A stretch of 64,000 nt of DNA from Polyangium sp. 6x1 (GCF_029946515.1 NZ_JARZHH010000007.1:124001-188000), one strand, 5' to 3'. Shown: positions 43,186-52,105, counted from the stretch's first letter. Notes: generated from the letters alone by a model not told the origin. A program made the numbers and translations.

Positions 43186-44022
43186 TCAGCGCCGCCCTTT
43201 GCTCCGCTTTCGCGTCCCTTGAACGATTCGAGCCGCGTCGCGGGCCGGTTTCTTGCTCGCCTCCAAGAGCCCCGCGATCCGCGCGGCCTCCGCGTTTTTC
43301 AGCCCTCCCCGGCGCAGCGCCGTGATGGCCTGCGATACGACCTCGCGCGTCTCCGGGCGCTTCGAGGCAGTCTTCGCTTCGACCCACGCGACGACCTCGG
43401 GGAAGCGCGCCGCGAACACCGCGACCTCGGTCGGCATCGCCTCGCGCAACGTGCGCAGGCCCTGCGATCGCTCCGCCGCGCGGGGCGATACGTCGGCGAG
43501 CGCGAACGCCTCGTCGAGCCGCGCGATCACCTCCTCCGGCCCGCGCAGCCGATCGAGGACCTCACGATCCGCGAGCGCTTCGAGCACCACGTGCGCGTGA
43601 AAGTAGCCGTCGGTCCACGTCGCGAGCTCGGGCAGCGTCTCCTCGCCCTTCGCGAGCAGCACCTCGCGCAGCGCGGAGACGATGCCCATGCGGACGAGGT
43701 GCCGCGGCTCGTCGGCGAGGTCGTGCAGCGTGCTCATGGCCCCGCGCGGATCGAGCCCGACGATGGCTCGCTGGGCGAGCGCGTGCGCCCCGACGATCAC
43801 CGGATACTCGCCGGGAGATCCGAGCAGCGCGCGGACGAGCGCGTCCGCCTTGCCGCGACGCGACGCGATCGCGATGCCCACGGTGCGGGCGAAATCGAGG
43901 TTCGGGCGCGTGCCGGGCAGGTTCGAGTGTCGATCGAGCACGTCGATCAGGCCGCGCAGGGGTCCCCCCGCGAGGACCTGATCGAGGGCCGCGTCGAGCT
44001 TGCTGGGTTGTACTTCGGCCAT
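43186..44022 (-). CDS. HEAT-like helical repeat protein
   Basis: A 278-residue all-helical protein. Repeating units such as DALVRALLGSPGEYPVIVGAHALAQRAI, LVRMGIVSALREVLLAKGEETLPELATW and HAHVVLEALADREVLDRLRG have the HEAT/ALK-repeat look of DNA-alkylation-repair-like or scaffold proteins. The C-terminus is Lys/Arg-rich (ARIVQGTRKRSKGRR), hinting at nucleic acid binding. It lies 3 bp after the outer-membrane gene and 66 bp before the SDR gene. No catalytic residue is identifiable and function is unknown. Confidence 0.75.
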   Translation of the reverse strand: MAEVQPSKLDAALDQVLAGGPLRGLIDVLDRHSNLPGTRPNLDFARTVGIAIASRRGKADALVRALLGSPGEYPVIVGAHALAQRAIVGLDPRGAMSTLHDLADEPRHLVRMGIVSALREVLLAKGEETLPELATWTDGYFHAHVVLEALADREVLDRLRGPEEVIARLDEAFALADVSPRAAERSQGLRTLREAMPTEVAVFAARFPEVVAWVEAKTASKRPETREVVSQAITALRRGGLKNAEAARIAGLLEASKKPARDAARIVQGTRKRSKGRR

Positions 44023-44025
44023 TCT

Positions 44026-45681
44026 TCAGAATCCGATCGTGGCGCCCACCTCGGGCGTCAGCACGAACGTGACCACGGGCAACGTCACGTTCGCGCGCAG
44101 GCCGACGCTGATCGCGACCCGCTCGAGCGGCGCATACTGCAACCCGCCGCCGAGCGCGAGGAATCCCTGCCCCGCTTGCTTGTAGGCCTTGAGCGTCTGG
44201 ACCCGCTGCTCGACGCGCGTGCCCTCGTACACCGGGTTGCCCGGCTTCGTGCAAGCGCTGTTCTGGTCGGCCGGGTTCTGCGCGCCGCAGGCCACGCCGT
44301 CCTCGAGCACCTGCACGCTGACAGGCGTGTCGATCTGCGCAAGCCCCGCCGCTGCGAAGACGAACGGGCGCGCGCCGAGGCCGGCGAACGGGGTCTTGCC
44401 GATGAAGTAGCTGCCGCGCAGCTCCGCGTGCACCGGCAAGAAGCTCGCGTCCTCGGCGCTCGACGTGCGGAACGCGAAGCCGATGCGGACGCCCGCCAGG
44501 ATGTTGTCGAGGAACAACCGATCGTAGCCGGCCATGACGCGGATCGTGGAGAGCGCGAGGCCCGCGGACACGTCGTTCGCGACGCCCGGCGTGGGCGCGC
44601 CGAGGTAGCGGCTGCCGTCCTCGCGCACGCACACGAAGTGATCCCGCTCCTGCACGTCGACCGCGCAGACGTCCTTGCCCGAGAAAATCGAGATGTCCGG
44701 CCCGATCGTGAGCGAGACCCAGTTCTTCCGCGGGCCCGTGTCCTTCGGCTCCTCCTCGAAGGCGTCCGGCTTCTTCGCGCACTCGCCGGAGACGCACGAA
44801 TACCCCGCGTTGCACTGGTTGTCGTCGAGGCACTGCTTCGGCCCCGACTCGACCTTCACGCAGAGCTCGGGCGGCGCGAAGCCGGGCCAGCTCGGCGGAT
44901 CGCCCTCGATGCGCGCCTTGATCGCCGTGCTCAAAGGCTGCGCGCGCGAGCCCGCGCCCGTCACGATCGCGCCCTCCGCGTCGGTGACCGTGATGTAATA
45001 GTCGAGCTTGCCTTGCTTCGTGACGTCGGTGCACGGCACGTTGATGCCGAAGCCGAACTCGCCGACCTTCTTCATCACGAGCGTCTTCCAGTCGCTCGCG
45101 CCCGGGGCGAGGTAGGTGACCGTGACCTTCTTCGCGTCCTTTTGCAGCTCCGGCGCGAGCCGCACATAGAGCGGGAGCGGCGTGTCGACGCGCTGCTCGG
45201 TCGGCGCCGCGTGCGTCATGCCCTGCCCCGAAGGCGCGGGCTGTCCCCCCGCCGAAGGCCCGGGCGCGCCGTCGAGCTTGAGCTGCTTGCGCGCCTGCTC
45301 GTAGGCGTACTTCACCTCGCCCGAGCTCATGTCCTCGTCGGGCTTCGCCGCCTTGTCGAGGGTCAGCGCCTCGACGAACACCTCACGCGCGTCCTCGAGC
45401 TGCTTCTTGCCGCCCGCGAGCACGACGCCGAGCGCCACGAGGGCCCGCGCCTTCACGCTCGGCGTGCATTTGTCCGCGCCGCACGCATCGATCGCGGTCC
45501 GGAGTCGCTTTTCAGCCTGGTCGAACTTCGTCTCCAGGTAGTCGACATCCATCGCCTGCGTGATGGCCTTCTCGGCCTGCGCGTCCTTCGGCGCCGCCGC
45601 ATGCGCGGGCAAGGCGCAAAAGAGCGGAGAGCCGAACGCGAGCGCAAGCAAAGCGCGGTGTACGAGACCCAAAGGACGCAT
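44026..45681 (-). CDS. Exported hypothetical protein with predicted C-terminal beta-barrel
   Basis: A 551-residue protein with a Sec signal peptide ending near PAHAAA (about 30). An N-terminal helical segment (about 31-130) holds TPR-like stretches and two Cys. A linker rich in Gly/Pro precedes a beta domain (about 165-250; LPLYVRLAPELQKDAKKVTVTYLAPG), then a short Cys-rich motif CLDDNQCNAGYSCVSGEC (about 280-297), then amphipathic strands to a C-terminal Phe (VVTFVLTPEVGATIGF), typical of outer-membrane barrels. The family is common in myxobacteria but unnamed. It heads the run leading to mtnA. Confidence 0.8.
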   Translation of the reverse strand: MRPLGLVHRALLALAFGSPLFCALPAHAAAPKDAQAEKAITQAMDVDYLETKFDQAEKRLRTAIDACGADKCTPSVKARALVALGVVLAGGKKQLEDAREVFVEALTLDKAAKPDEDMSSGEVKYAYEQARKQLKLDGAPGPSAGGQPAPSGQGMTHAAPTEQRVDTPLPLYVRLAPELQKDAKKVTVTYLAPGASDWKTLVMKKVGEFGFGINVPCTDVTKQGKLDYYITVTDAEGAIVTGAGSRAQPLSTAIKARIEGDPPSWPGFAPPELCVKVESGPKQCLDDNQCNAGYSCVSGECAKKPDAFEEEPKDTGPRKNWVSLTIGPDISIFSGKDVCAVDVQERDHFVCVREDGSRYLGAPTPGVANDVSAGLALSTIRVMAGYDRLFLDNILAGVRIGFAFRTSSAEDASFLPVHAELRGSYFIGKTPFAGLGARPFVFAAAGLAQIDTPVSVQVLEDGVACGAQNPADQNSACTKPGNPVYEGTRVEQRVQTLKAYKQAGQGFLALGGGLQYAPLERVAISVGLRANVTLPVVTFVLTPEVGATIGF

Positions 45682-45744
45682 CGGGCGAACTCTACCTTAA
45701 CGGCGCGGGGAGCCGGAAGAACTCGGACCCCACTGCACCACAGG

Positions 45745-45766
45745 TTGTCCACAGGGCTGTGGAAAA
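45745..45766. promoter_or_regulatory. Inverted pair of DnaA-box-like 9-mers
   Basis: TTGTCCACA (45745-45753) and TGTGGAAAA (45758-45766, TTTTCCACA on the other strand) face each other across four bases. Both fit relaxed DnaA-box patterns; TTGTCCACA is the favoured form in some high-GC bacteria. They lie between the divergent outer-membrane gene and rlmN. DnaA binding is inference. Confidence 0.45.
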
Positions 45767-45856
45767 GGTGAGGATGAAGGCTCGGACAGCCGGGTCGCTC
45801 GGGCGGATCTCCCGCGCGACTGCCGCGCCGGCCGTCGCCGTAGTAACAGGAGGGGC

Positions 45857-47008
45857 GTGGACGTTCTCGACAAGCGCGGGGGGATCCCGCTGGTCTCGCG
45901 CGCCGCCCGCGGCGATACGCTCCTCGGCTCGCACGACGCAGGCTCGCTCGCCGAGCGCCTCGTCGCCGCCGGCGGAGCGCCCTCGGCCGCGCGCTCGGCC
46001 GCCGCCCGGATCGTCCGGCACGCGTTCTTCCGCGACGTCGCGGAGGTGCCCTGGGGCCCCGCGGTCTTCGCAGGCCTCGGCATCGGCGCCTGGGCCCACG
46101 AGGCGCTCGCCGCGCTCGATCCCGCGCCCGCGCTCGCGCTGCACGAGCGCGCGCCGGCCGAGGACGGCACGATCCGGCTTCTCTTTCGCGCCCGGGACGG
46201 CGCCCTCGTCGAGTCCGTTCTCATCCCCGGCCCCGGTCGCACCACGCTCTGCATCTCGAGCCAGGTCGGCTGCGCGCGCGCCTGCGCCTTCTGCGAGACG
46301 GGGCGGCTCGGGCTCGAACGGCAGCTCGCCGCGGGCGAGATCATCGATCAGGTCCGGCTCGCCCGCGCGCTCTGGAACGAGGCCGGCGGCGCGCCACCGC
46401 TCTCGAACCTCGTGTTCATGGGCATGGGCGAGCCCTTCGACAACCTGCCCGAGGTGCTGCGCGCCCTGCGCCTGCTCACCGACGATCGCGCGTTCGCCTT
46501 CGCGCCCTCGCGCGTCACGGTGAGCACCGTCGGCGTCGCCGACAAACTACCCGCGTTCTTCGCGGGCAGCCGCGCCGAGCTCGCCGTGAGCCTCAACGCG
46601 CCGGACGACGAGCGCCGCCGCGCGATCATGCCCATCAACGCGCGCTTCCCGCTCGCGGCGCTGCGCGACGCGATCCTCGCCGCGCTCCCGCACGGCCGCC
46701 GCGTGCTCTTCGAGTACGTGCTCTTCGACCGATGGAACGACGCGCCCGAGGACGCCGATCTGCTCGCGGCCTACGTCCGCGGGATCCGCTGCCGCGTGAA
46801 CGTGATCCCGTGCAACCCGGGCCCCGATCCGGCGCTCCGACCGCCCGCGCCCGAGCGGCTCGACGCCTTCGTCGCGCGGCTGTCGTCGCACGGCGTGACG
46901 ACGCTCGTCCGCAGGCCCCGCGGTCGCGACGTGGGCGGCGCGTGTGGCCAGCTCGCGGGCGCGCGTCGCGCCGAGCGCGAACGAAGCGGCGTGACCGAAG
47001 GCGCCTGA
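45857..47008 (+). CDS. rlmN: 23S rRNA (adenine-2503-C2)-methyltransferase family protein
   Basis: A 383-residue radical SAM methyltransferase. The cluster motif is CARACAFC within SSQVGCARACAFCETGRLGLERQL. FMGMGEPFDNLPEV, VTVSTVGVADKLPAF, ELAVSLNAPDDERRRAIMPIN and RVNVIPCNPGP follow, and the methyl-carrying Cys is in GRDVGGACGQLAG. These support RlmN; a Cfr-like specificity cannot be excluded without alignment. The start is GTG at 45857 just after AGGAGGGG. It is a single gene, followed by the Ser/Thr kinase. Confidence 0.92.
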   Translation: MDVLDKRGGIPLVSRAARGDTLLGSHDAGSLAERLVAAGGAPSAARSAAARIVRHAFFRDVAEVPWGPAVFAGLGIGAWAHEALAALDPAPALALHERAPAEDGTIRLLFRARDGALVESVLIPGPGRTTLCISSQVGCARACAFCETGRLGLERQLAAGEIIDQVRLARALWNEAGGAPPLSNLVFMGMGEPFDNLPEVLRALRLLTDDRAFAFAPSRVTVSTVGVADKLPAFFAGSRAELAVSLNAPDDERRRAIMPINARFPLAALRDAILAALPHGRRVLFEYVLFDRWNDAPEDADLLAAYVRGIRCRVNVIPCNPGPDPALRPPAPERLDAFVARLSSHGVTTLVRRPRGRDVGGACGQLAGARRAERERSGVTEGA

Positions 47009-47115
47009 CGCGCGAAGCACCGGCACGGAGGAATCCTCATCACACGCCCCTGCGAGCGCGTTTTTTTCACTCGCGACGCCCGAGCAGCCGGCCTACAAGG
47101 GAAAGGGGCCGGCAT

Positions 47116-48561
47116 ATGTTCATGCCGGGCGGGCAGCGCTTCATGAGCACACCTTCGTCGCCTGACAGATCCGGCGAAGCCCTCAGCGACACGTCATCGA
47201 TCGACGAGCTCGGCCACGTCGTCGACGTGACCCTCACGCGCGTCGTGAGCACGCCCGAGCCAGGCTTCTTGGTGGGCGACACCTACCGCGTCGAGCGAGA
47301 GCTCGGCCGCGGTGGCATGGGCGTCGTCTATCGCGCGCGCGATATCTGGCTCGATCGCACGGTCGCCCTGAAGCTCATCGCGCCGACGTGGGGCGACGCG
47401 CTCGCGGAGCAGAAGCTCCAGCAGGAAGCGAAGGCGCTCGCGACGCTGCGCGATCAGCACGTCGTGCAGGTGTACGCGTTCGGCCGCCACGGCAGCTCGT
47501 ACTTCTTCGCGATGGAGTACGTCGAGGGCCGCTCGCTCCAAGCGATCCTCGACGACTACCGGGAGCGCCAGAGCCTCCTGCCGCAGCACCGCGCGCTCAC
47601 CATCCTGAGCCGCATCGCCGACGGGCTCGACGCCGCGCACGCCCGGGGCATCGTCCATCGCGACGTCAAGCCCGGCAACATCGTCATCGAGGAGGACACC
47701 GGCAGGCCCGTGCTCATCGATTTCGGGATCGCGCAGCAGTCGTCGGATCCCGATCCCGAGACGATCGAGGGCACGCCGATCTACATGGCGCCCGAGCAAG
47801 CAGGGCTCGGCGCGGACGGGATCCCGGGAGGCCCGTGGAGCGACATTTACGCGCTCGGCTGCGTGGCGTTCGAGCTGCTCACGGGGCGCGCGCCGTACCT
47901 CGAGCGCGACGTCGTGCGGCTGCTCTACGCCCACCGCAGCGCGCCCGTGCCCCTCGCCTCGTCGGTGCGCCCCGAGCTCGCTCCCTTCGACGCCGTGCTC
48001 TCGCGCGTGCTCGCCAAGAACCCCGCCGATCGGTACCCGAGCTGCGTGACGTTCGCGCGCGACCTCGTCCGCGCCGGCTCGCCCAAGGCCGCCCCGACGC
48101 CGTCGAGCGAGCTTCCGCCGCCGAGCACCCGGATGCCCGGCGAGAACCCCGTGAGGCCGCTCCGCGTGCTCGCGGTCGACGACGATCCGGCCTTCGCCAA
48201 GTTCGCCGCCAAGGCCGCCGAGCTCGCCTTGAAGGGCCGCTCGGTGCGCATCCACGTCGCGCGCTCGGGCCAGGCCGCGCTCGACGCCGCGCGCGACGAG
48301 CCGCCCGATCTCGTGCTGCTCGACCTCGACATGCCCGACCTCGACGGCGTGGACACGCTCTCGCACCTGCGCGCCTTGCCCCGCGGCGACCACGCGCGCG
48401 TCGTCGTCCTCAGCGGCCGCGTCGGCCCGCAGGAGCGCTGGAAGTTCGCGGTCCTCGGCGTGCGCGAGTTCGTGGCGAAGCCGATCGATCTGCGCCGCCT
48501 CGTCGACACGATCGACGGCATCGTCGAGCGCGCCGGCTGGGGCGCCGCGCCTCCCCCGTGA
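47116..48561 (+). CDS. Serine/threonine protein kinase fused to a response-regulator receiver
   Basis: A 481-residue hybrid. The eukaryotic-type kinase (about 57-325) has a complete active site: Gly loop LGRGGMGVVY, Lys86 in ALKLI, HRDVKPGN (181-188), DFG (202-204) and APEQ. A Pro/Ser linker leads to a CheY-like receiver (about 349-470) with VDDDP, acceptor Asp403 in VLLDLDMPD, VLSG and AKPID. No membrane helix is present, so it is cytosolic. The receiver could let a histidine phosphorelay control Ser/Thr phosphorylation. Its stop abuts the stop of a convergent Hpt gene. MSTPSSPD at 47143 is an alternative start. Confidence 0.92.
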   Translation: MFMPGGQRFMSTPSSPDRSGEALSDTSSIDELGHVVDVTLTRVVSTPEPGFLVGDTYRVERELGRGGMGVVYRARDIWLDRTVALKLIAPTWGDALAEQKLQQEAKALATLRDQHVVQVYAFGRHGSSYFFAMEYVEGRSLQAILDDYRERQSLLPQHRALTILSRIADGLDAAHARGIVHRDVKPGNIVIEEDTGRPVLIDFGIAQQSSDPDPETIEGTPIYMAPEQAGLGADGIPGGPWSDIYALGCVAFELLTGRAPYLERDVVRLLYAHRSAPVPLASSVRPELAPFDAVLSRVLAKNPADRYPSCVTFARDLVRAGSPKAAPTPSSELPPPSTRMPGENPVRPLRVLAVDDDPAFAKFAAKAAELALKGRSVRIHVARSGQAALDAARDEPPDLVLLDLDMPDLDGVDTLSHLRALPRGDHARVVVLSGRVGPQERWKFAVLGVREFVAKPIDLRRLVDTIDGIVERAGWGAAPPP

Positions 48562-48915
48562 CTACGCCCCGAGCTCGGCGACCGCGCGATCACACGCCGC
48601 GCGGGCGCCCGCGAGCGCGCGCTCGATCTCGGGCCATGCTTGCTCCGCGGGGAGCCACTCGCCCTGGATGCCGAGCAACGCATCCTCGATGAGGCCGGCG
48701 GCGTCGCTGATCTCCTGAAACCGGTACGAACCCGCGGTCCCGCGCAGCGCGTGCGCCCTCGACACCGCGGCGCGCATCGCGTCTTTCCGGCTCTCCTGCT
48801 TCGCCGCGGACACGACGTCGGCGAGCTGCTGCAAGAGGTCCGGCAGCTCCGTCAGGTACTCCCTGCGTAACTCCAGGAGCGCCGCTCGGATCTCGTCGTC
48901 CTTCGTATGCGCCAT
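48562..48915 (-). CDS. Stand-alone histidine phosphotransfer (Hpt) protein
   Basis: A 117-residue four-helix-bundle protein. The Hpt signature is SRAHALRGTAGSYRF with the phospho-accepting His55, where the usual Lys after HAL is Arg. Flanking helices (LTELPDLLQQLADVVSAA; DAAGLIEDALLGIQGEW) fit. Hpt proteins pass phosphoryl groups between receivers, so the kinase-receiver fusion that ends at the adjacent base and the receiver at 50294 are natural partners. A much longer upstream frame is an artefact antisense to coding sequence. The histidine kinase gene lies 73 bp upstream on the same strand. Confidence 0.88.
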   Translation of the reverse strand: MAHTKDDEIRAALLELRREYLTELPDLLQQLADVVSAAKQESRKDAMRAAVSRAHALRGTAGSYRFQEISDAAGLIEDALLGIQGEWLPAEQAWPEIERALAGARAACDRAVAELGA

Positions 48916-48988
48916 CGGGTGCGTCGATGATAGGCGGAGCGCGCGGGGCAAGCCCCGAGATTTCGACGCGCTCGCGCTCGTTCCTCCG

Positions 48989-50254
48989 TCACGCGCCTTC
49001 GTGCAGCAGCTCGAACCAGAACGTGCTGCCTTGCCCGAGCTTCGACGCGACGCCGATCGTGCCGCCGTGCTGCTCGACGATCGCCTTCGAGATCGCGAGC
49101 CCGAGGCCCGTGCCGCCCATCTTGCGCCGGCGATCGCCGTCGAGCTGCTCGAACCGGTTGAAGAGCCGCGCGAGGTCCGCCTCCGCGATCCCGGGTCCAC
49201 GGTCGCGCACCTCGAAGCGCACGCGTCCGGCCGACGTCGCCTCCACGCAGAGCTCGATCCGCTCCTCGGGCGGCGAGAATTTGAGGGCATTCGACATCAG
49301 GTTCGTGAGCACCTGAGCGATCCGGTCCTCATCCACCACGAGGCCCACCTCGCCTCGCACGTCCGCCCAGAGCTCGACCTTCGCCTCGGCTGCCACGGGC
49401 GCGAGGCTGTCGACGAGGCTCGACACCAGCCGCCGCACGTCGACGTGCTTCGGAGAGAGATCGAGCTTGCCCGCTTCGATCTTCTCCAGGTCGAGGATGT
49501 CGTTGATGATCCGCATGAGCCGATCGGTGTTGGTGCGGGCGATGGTCACGACCTCCATCGCCTCGGCGGGCAGCTCGCCGAGCACGCCGCCTTCGAGGAG
49601 CCCGAGCGCCCCGCGGATCGAGGTGAGCGGCGTCCGCAGCTCGTGCGAGACCGTCGAGACGAACTCGTCCTTGAGGCGCTCGATGGCCTTGCGTTGCTCG
49701 ATGACCGCGTGGGCCTCGCGCGCCCGCGCCACGAGCTCGCCGTTGAGATTCGCCAGCCGCCCGTTCGCGCGGCGGAGATCGATCTGCGCGGCCACCTGGC
49801 GCGCGAGCGCCGAGAGCGCGCTTCGTTGCGCCTCGTCGAGCTGACGTGGGCCGTGATCGATGACGCAGAGCGTCCCGAGGTTGTGTCCGTCCGCGGTCGC
49901 GAGCGGCGCGCCCGCGTAAAACCGCACGTGCGGCCCGCCGGTCACGAGCGGGTTGTCGACGAACCTCTCGTCTTCGAATGCGTCCGGAACGAGGAAGAGC
50001 TCCTGGCCGAGGATCGCGTGCGCGCAGAAGGCCACCTCGCGCGGCGTCTCGCTCGCGTCGAGCCCGACCTTCGCCTTGAACCACTGGCGCTCGCGATCGA
50101 CGAGCGAGACGAGCGCGATCGGCGTACGGCAGATCGAGGCCGCGAGGCGCGTGAGATCGTCAAACGCGGGTTCGGGGGGCGTGTCGAGGATCGCCGCGTC
50201 GCTGAGCGCCGCGAGCCGCTCGATCTCGTTGCTCGGGAGAGGTGCTGCTTTCAT
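48989..50254 (-). CDS. GAF-domain sensor histidine kinase
   Basis: A 421-residue cytosolic kinase. A GAF domain (about 20-160; RLAASICRTPIALVSLVDRERQWFK, FCAHAIL, FYAGAPLATADGHNLGTLCVID) of the type next to many myxobacterial kinases leads through a coiled coil to the HisKA region with His204 (FVSTVSHELRTPLTSIRG), then the ATPase domain with N box NLMSNALKFSPP, DRGPGIAE, F box FNRFEQ and GGTGLGLAIS. No membrane helix is present; the input is a soluble ligand or redox signal, unknown. ATG 50254 has GGGGAG upstream. It precedes the Hpt gene and follows the receiver at 50294 on the same strand. Confidence 0.93.
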   Translation of the reverse strand: MKAAPLPSNEIERLAALSDAAILDTPPEPAFDDLTRLAASICRTPIALVSLVDRERQWFKAKVGLDASETPREVAFCAHAILGQELFLVPDAFEDERFVDNPLVTGGPHVRFYAGAPLATADGHNLGTLCVIDHGPRQLDEAQRSALSALARQVAAQIDLRRANGRLANLNGELVARAREAHAVIEQRKAIERLKDEFVSTVSHELRTPLTSIRGALGLLEGGVLGELPAEAMEVVTIARTNTDRLMRIINDILDLEKIEAGKLDLSPKHVDVRRLVSSLVDSLAPVAAEAKVELWADVRGEVGLVVDEDRIAQVLTNLMSNALKFSPPEERIELCVEATSAGRVRFEVRDRGPGIAEADLARLFNRFEQLDGDRRRKMGGTGLGLAISKAIVEQHGGTIGVASKLGQGSTFWFELLHEGA

Positions 50255-50293
50255 GAAGATGCTCCCCACCCCCTTGCACGCAGCGGGCCACGA

Positions 50294-50686
50294 TCAAGGT
50301 CGCAGCGCCGCGTACGAAGCGAGGATATCGAGGATCTGTCCGGGGAGGGCCATCGGATCGAAGGGCTTCGGGATGACGCCCGCGGCCCCGAGCGCCCGGT
50401 ACCGATCGACCTCGTGCTTCTGCACCTTCGCGGTCATGAAGATGATCGGGATCGCGGCCGTGGCTTCGCGCGCGCGGAGCTCGAGGAGCGTCTCCTGGCC
50501 GTCCATACCGGGCATCATGACGTCGAGCAGGATGACGTCGGGCGACTCACGCGCCGCGATGTCGAGCGCTTCGAGTCCCGAGGACGCGAGCACGACCTTC
50601 CATTTGCCGACGCCCTTCAAGCTCAGCTCACCAATTCGTCGGATGTGCGGCTCGTCGTCGACCAGCAGCACCTTCGAAACGGGCAT
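50294..50686 (-). CDS. Single-domain response regulator
   Basis: A 130-residue receiver with the full active site: KVLLVDDEPHIRR, acceptor Asp in VILLDVMMPGMDG, Thr in IIFMTAK and Lys in IPKPFD. There is no output domain. It lies 39 bp upstream of the GAF histidine kinase and with Hpt forms a compact kinase-receiver-Hpt set likely written as one transcript. A terminator hairpin separates it from the VWA gene upstream. Confidence 0.92.
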   Translation of the reverse strand: MPVSKVLLVDDEPHIRRIGELSLKGVGKWKVVLASSGLEALDIAARESPDVILLDVMMPGMDGQETLLELRAREATAAIPIIFMTAKVQKHEVDRYRALGAAGVIPKPFDPMALPGQILDILASYAALRP

Positions 50687-50710
50687 GCGCGGATCCCCTC
50701 GAAAGAAACG

Positions 50711-50744
50711 AGGCCCGCACGCATACCGCGATGCGCGCGGGCCT
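50711..50744 (-). terminator. Rho-independent-type terminator behind the VWA lipoprotein gene
   Basis: AGGCCCGCACGCAT (50711-50724) pairs with ATGCGCGCGGGCCT (50731-50744) with one mismatch around a 6-nt loop. Read on the minus strand it is followed by CGTTTCTTTC, one of the few T-rich tails in this window. Confidence 0.7.
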
Positions 50745-50770
50745 TGTCGTGTCGATGCTTCGGCGGCGAA

Positions 50771-51859
50771 CTACTTGGCGGCGGGTTCGGCCGCCTTCGG
50801 CGCCGGCTCCTTCAGATCGAAGGCCGGAGGCGTCTTCGGATCGCAGTCGGGCGGAGGCCCGAAGCCGTCGGCGTTGAACTTGTACTCGACGTCGCCGGAG
50901 CCCTCGGGATCCTGCTTGCTGATCGCCTCGATCTTGACCTCGTGGTCGCCCTTGCGCGCGGGCGTGCAGTACGAGAGCAGGTAGAAGCGCTTCATGTGCG
51001 ACTCGATGCGCGCGGCCATCTTGTCGAAGGCTTCCTTGACCTTCGCCTGATCCGTCGCGAGCTCGGTCCCGTCGCGCCCGATCTCGTCGAGCTTCGCCTT
51101 GCCGATCTCGGCGCCGACGCCGATCGCGTAGATCTGGTAGTTCTCGTACTCGTCCTTGTCCATCTCGTCCTTCATCTGGTCGCGGGTCACGCGCGCGGCG
51201 CGATCCGTGCCGTCCGAGAAGACGACGAGCGAGCCGAACTTGAGCGGGCGCTTGTCCTTGTCGAGCTCCTTCTTGAGCGTCGCGAGACCATCGACGACGG
51301 CGCCGTGCAGGTTCGTCGACGGGTCCTTCGGCTTGTAGCTGCGCAGCCCTTCGAGGCCGCCCTCGACCGAGCCTTGCGCCTCGGTGAAGGGCACGACCGA
51401 GTGGATCTTCTCCGAGCCGTCGAACGCGTACACGCCGACCTTCTGCGTCTTGCCGACGCGCTCGGCGAAAGCCTTGGCGGCGTCGACGAGCGCGTCCGCC
51501 TGCCCGGACTCGGTCACGCTGCCGCTCATGTCCACGAGCAGCATCGTGTACATGACGGCCGCGACCTCCGGGTTCTGGATCATCTGCTTGCTCTCGAACG
51601 TCGAGACGAGCTCGCCGTCCTCGTAGATCTTGAAGTCTTCGGCCTTGAGGCCACCGACGGGCTTGTCCTTGCCCGCGTCGACCGTGAAGAAGACCCAGAC
51701 GTTGTTGGGCTTCTTCTGCGCCGAGTTGATGAGCCGGACGTTCAAGCCACCCCCGCACGCGGCGACCAAGAGCGCCAGCAGCGAGAAGAGCGTCACCCAG
51801 GCGTAGGAAGTGGTACCCGCGCCGCGCGCGGCCTTGTTTCTGTCGTTCACGGATCGCAT
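50771..51859 (-). CDS. VWA-domain lipoprotein
   Basis: A 362-residue exported protein with signal core WVTLFSLLALLVAAC; lipidated Cys at about 35. A short beta segment (VWVFFTVDAGKDKPVGGLKAEDFKIYEDG) resembles the Ig-like lead of VWFA-fold proteins. The von Willebrand A domain follows (about 100-300) with an intact metal site: DMSGS, the Thr in DPSTNLHGAV, and FSDGTD. The tail is Pro/Ala-rich. Such domains bind protein partners at the surface or periplasm via a divalent metal. It is divergent from the Che operon. Confidence 0.88.
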   Translation of the reverse strand: MRSVNDRNKAARGAGTTSYAWVTLFSLLALLVAACGGGLNVRLINSAQKKPNNVWVFFTVDAGKDKPVGGLKAEDFKIYEDGELVSTFESKQMIQNPEVAAVMYTMLLVDMSGSVTESGQADALVDAAKAFAERVGKTQKVGVYAFDGSEKIHSVVPFTEAQGSVEGGLEGLRSYKPKDPSTNLHGAVVDGLATLKKELDKDKRPLKFGSLVVFSDGTDRAARVTRDQMKDEMDKDEYENYQIYAIGVGAEIGKAKLDEIGRDGTELATDQAKVKEAFDKMAARIESHMKRFYLLSYCTPARKGDHEVKIEAISKQDPEGSGDVEYKFNADGFGPPPDCDPKTPPAFDLKEPAPKAAEPAAK

Positions 51860-52076
51860 TAGGGCAGCACCTCCGCGGCCCTGTCAATTCGCGGTCGTCT
51901 GGACAGCTACGTGACCACGAACCCCACCCCGGCCCCCACGGGACGCAAGATCTGCACGTTCGCGCAGAAGGTGCCCCGGCGAGGGCGCCTCTCCGGGCAA
52001 GAAATCCGCGGGCTCCGCGGGGCAGGTCACGGGAGCGGGGGCCGCAGCCGGCGACGCTCCCCCAAAAACCTCCTGA

Positions 52077-52104
52077 TCGTGAGGCGTTTCCGCTAACCTC
52101 ACGA
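52077..52104 (+). promoter_or_regulatory. Hairpin at the start of the Che operon, arm overlaps the only Shine-Dalgarno
   Basis: TCGTGAGG (52077-52084) pairs perfectly with CCTCACGA (52097-52104) across 12 bases, ending 1 bp before ATG 52106. The only purine-rich Shine-Dalgarno-like bases, GAGG, sit in the left arm and would be paired with CCTC. This could be an operator or a structure that limits translation initiation. Confidence 0.45.
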
Positions 52105-52105
52105 C

